From: UBA9300 sp963668715
GTDB taxonomy: Bacteria; Bacteroidota; Bacteroidia; Bacteroidales; VadinHA17
Length of the DNA: 64,000 nucleotides
Assembly (NCBI GenBank): GCA_963668715.1
Contig: OY764960.1
Coordinates: 2,480,001-2,544,000 of the forward strand
Direction of reading: 5' to 3'
Part shown: positions 63,687-64,000 of the stretch, piece by piece
Layout of the letters: each line of letters starts with the position of its first letter
How positions within the stretch are numbered: the stretch's first letter is position 1
The notes under the pieces: generated by a model
Told to the model about the DNA's origin: nothing
The model's database searches: none
Seen by the model: the letters and a program-made list of their open reading frames with translations, nothing else
Made by a program: the position numbers and the translations under genes

Positions 63687-64000
63687 ATGAAAAAGGAAGA
63701 AAGGAAACTGGAAGAACTAAATATAAACCACTCGGTATATTTAACCAGGCTGAGTGAAAGATACAAAAATGCCTTGCCTTATCAACCTCCTGATAAGACT
63801 AAGCTGGTTAGTTTTATCCCGGGGACAGTGATCGAATTATTTGTAAAGGAAGGAGATATTGTGAAGAAAGGGGCTGAAATACTTGTCCTTGAAGCCATGA
63901 AAATGAAGAACAGGATTAAGAGCCCTTTTAATGGCTCCGTTAATAAGGTCAATATCTCTGTAAATGAAAAAGTATCAAAGGGAAAGATCCTTGTAGAGAT
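63687..64000 (+). CDS. Biotin carboxyl carrier protein, cut by the window edge
   Basis: 104 codons visible, open to the window end. The C-terminal half is a biotinyl domain: FIPGTVIELFVKEGDIVKKG, then LVLEAMKMKNRI with the biotinylated Lys72, then SPFNGSVNKVNISVNEKVSKG. The N-terminal ~38 residues are polar and form a short extension. It starts 28 bases after the carboxyltransferase gene, so the two are cotranscribed and act together. Only a few residues should be missing. Confidence 0.93.
   Translation, partial: MKKEERKLEELNINHSVYLTRLSERYKNALPYQPPDKTKLVSFIPGTVIELFVKEGDIVKKGAEILVLEAMKMKNRIKSPFNGSVNKVNISVNEKVSKGKILVE

Overview
The window reads as a chromosomal segment of a Bacteroidota organism, most likely class Bacteroidia. 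The evidence is three SusC/SusD-type loci (one only as a SusD tail at the left edge), a secreted protein with a type IX secretion (T9SS) C-terminal domain, lipoproteins with DUF1735 and 6-bladed propeller domains, DUF4294 and DUF5695 proteins, an ECF-sigma/anti-sigma/VWA cluster, a futalosine-pathway menaquinone gene (mqnE), AT-rich leaders without Shine-Dalgarno sequences, and a few TAnnTTTG promoter boxes.

Layout. 1-17.3 kb is an outer-membrane glycan-uptake region: a SusD tail, a DUF1735/discoidin lipoprotein, a fresh IS4-family insertion (1717-3031) that splits a secreted-protein gene, a DUF5695 protein, a gutted BNR-propeller gene, and two tandem SusC/SusD pairs with no hydrolase beside them. 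17.3-24 kb holds an SDR oxidoreductase, formate-tetrahydrofolate ligase, a MobA-like protein and a GH2 beta-galactosidase lipoprotein. 24.0-30.6 kb is a complete trpEGDCFBA operon behind a legible ribosome-mediated attenuator whose leader peptide carries three consecutive Trp codons. 30.7-34.2 kb is a VWA protein divergent from an ECF sigma factor and an anti-sigma-like protein with a TonB-like C-terminus. 34.3-44 kb is looser: a sigma/propeller chimera, an MFS transporter and the deletion ghost of its paralogue, a DUF3267 membrane peptidase, a GH127 enzyme, DUF4294, ElbB and a propeller lipoprotein, separated by repeat-rich spacers. 44-64 kb is housekeeping: thpR, a sugar-phosphate transferase, pcm, an MBL hydrolase, gcvP, ddl, an RluA-type synthase, a T9SS protein, a PASTA protein, mqnE, rpmH, rsmG, an ECF sigma factor, a GT2, tgt, an LptF/G permease and a biotin-dependent carboxylase pair cut by the window edge.

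Two themes go beyond ordinary annotation. First, gene decay by internal deletion is seen three times (6677-7121, 34330-34671, 39862-39976); each remnant keeps recognisable ends or fuses unrelated genes. Second, the spacers between 30 and 62 kb are built from degenerate heptamer and octamer tandem arrays combined in a recurrent order (ACTAAAG-type units, then GTCCACA-type units, then an ATGTTAATTGG cap, then TATTGGT-type units), plus REP-like hairpins. These resemble the heptanucleotide STRR repeats of cyanobacteria. In two genes (DUF3267 and rsmG) the repeat supplies the last codons and the stop.

No rRNA, tRNA or CRISPR array was recognised by eye.
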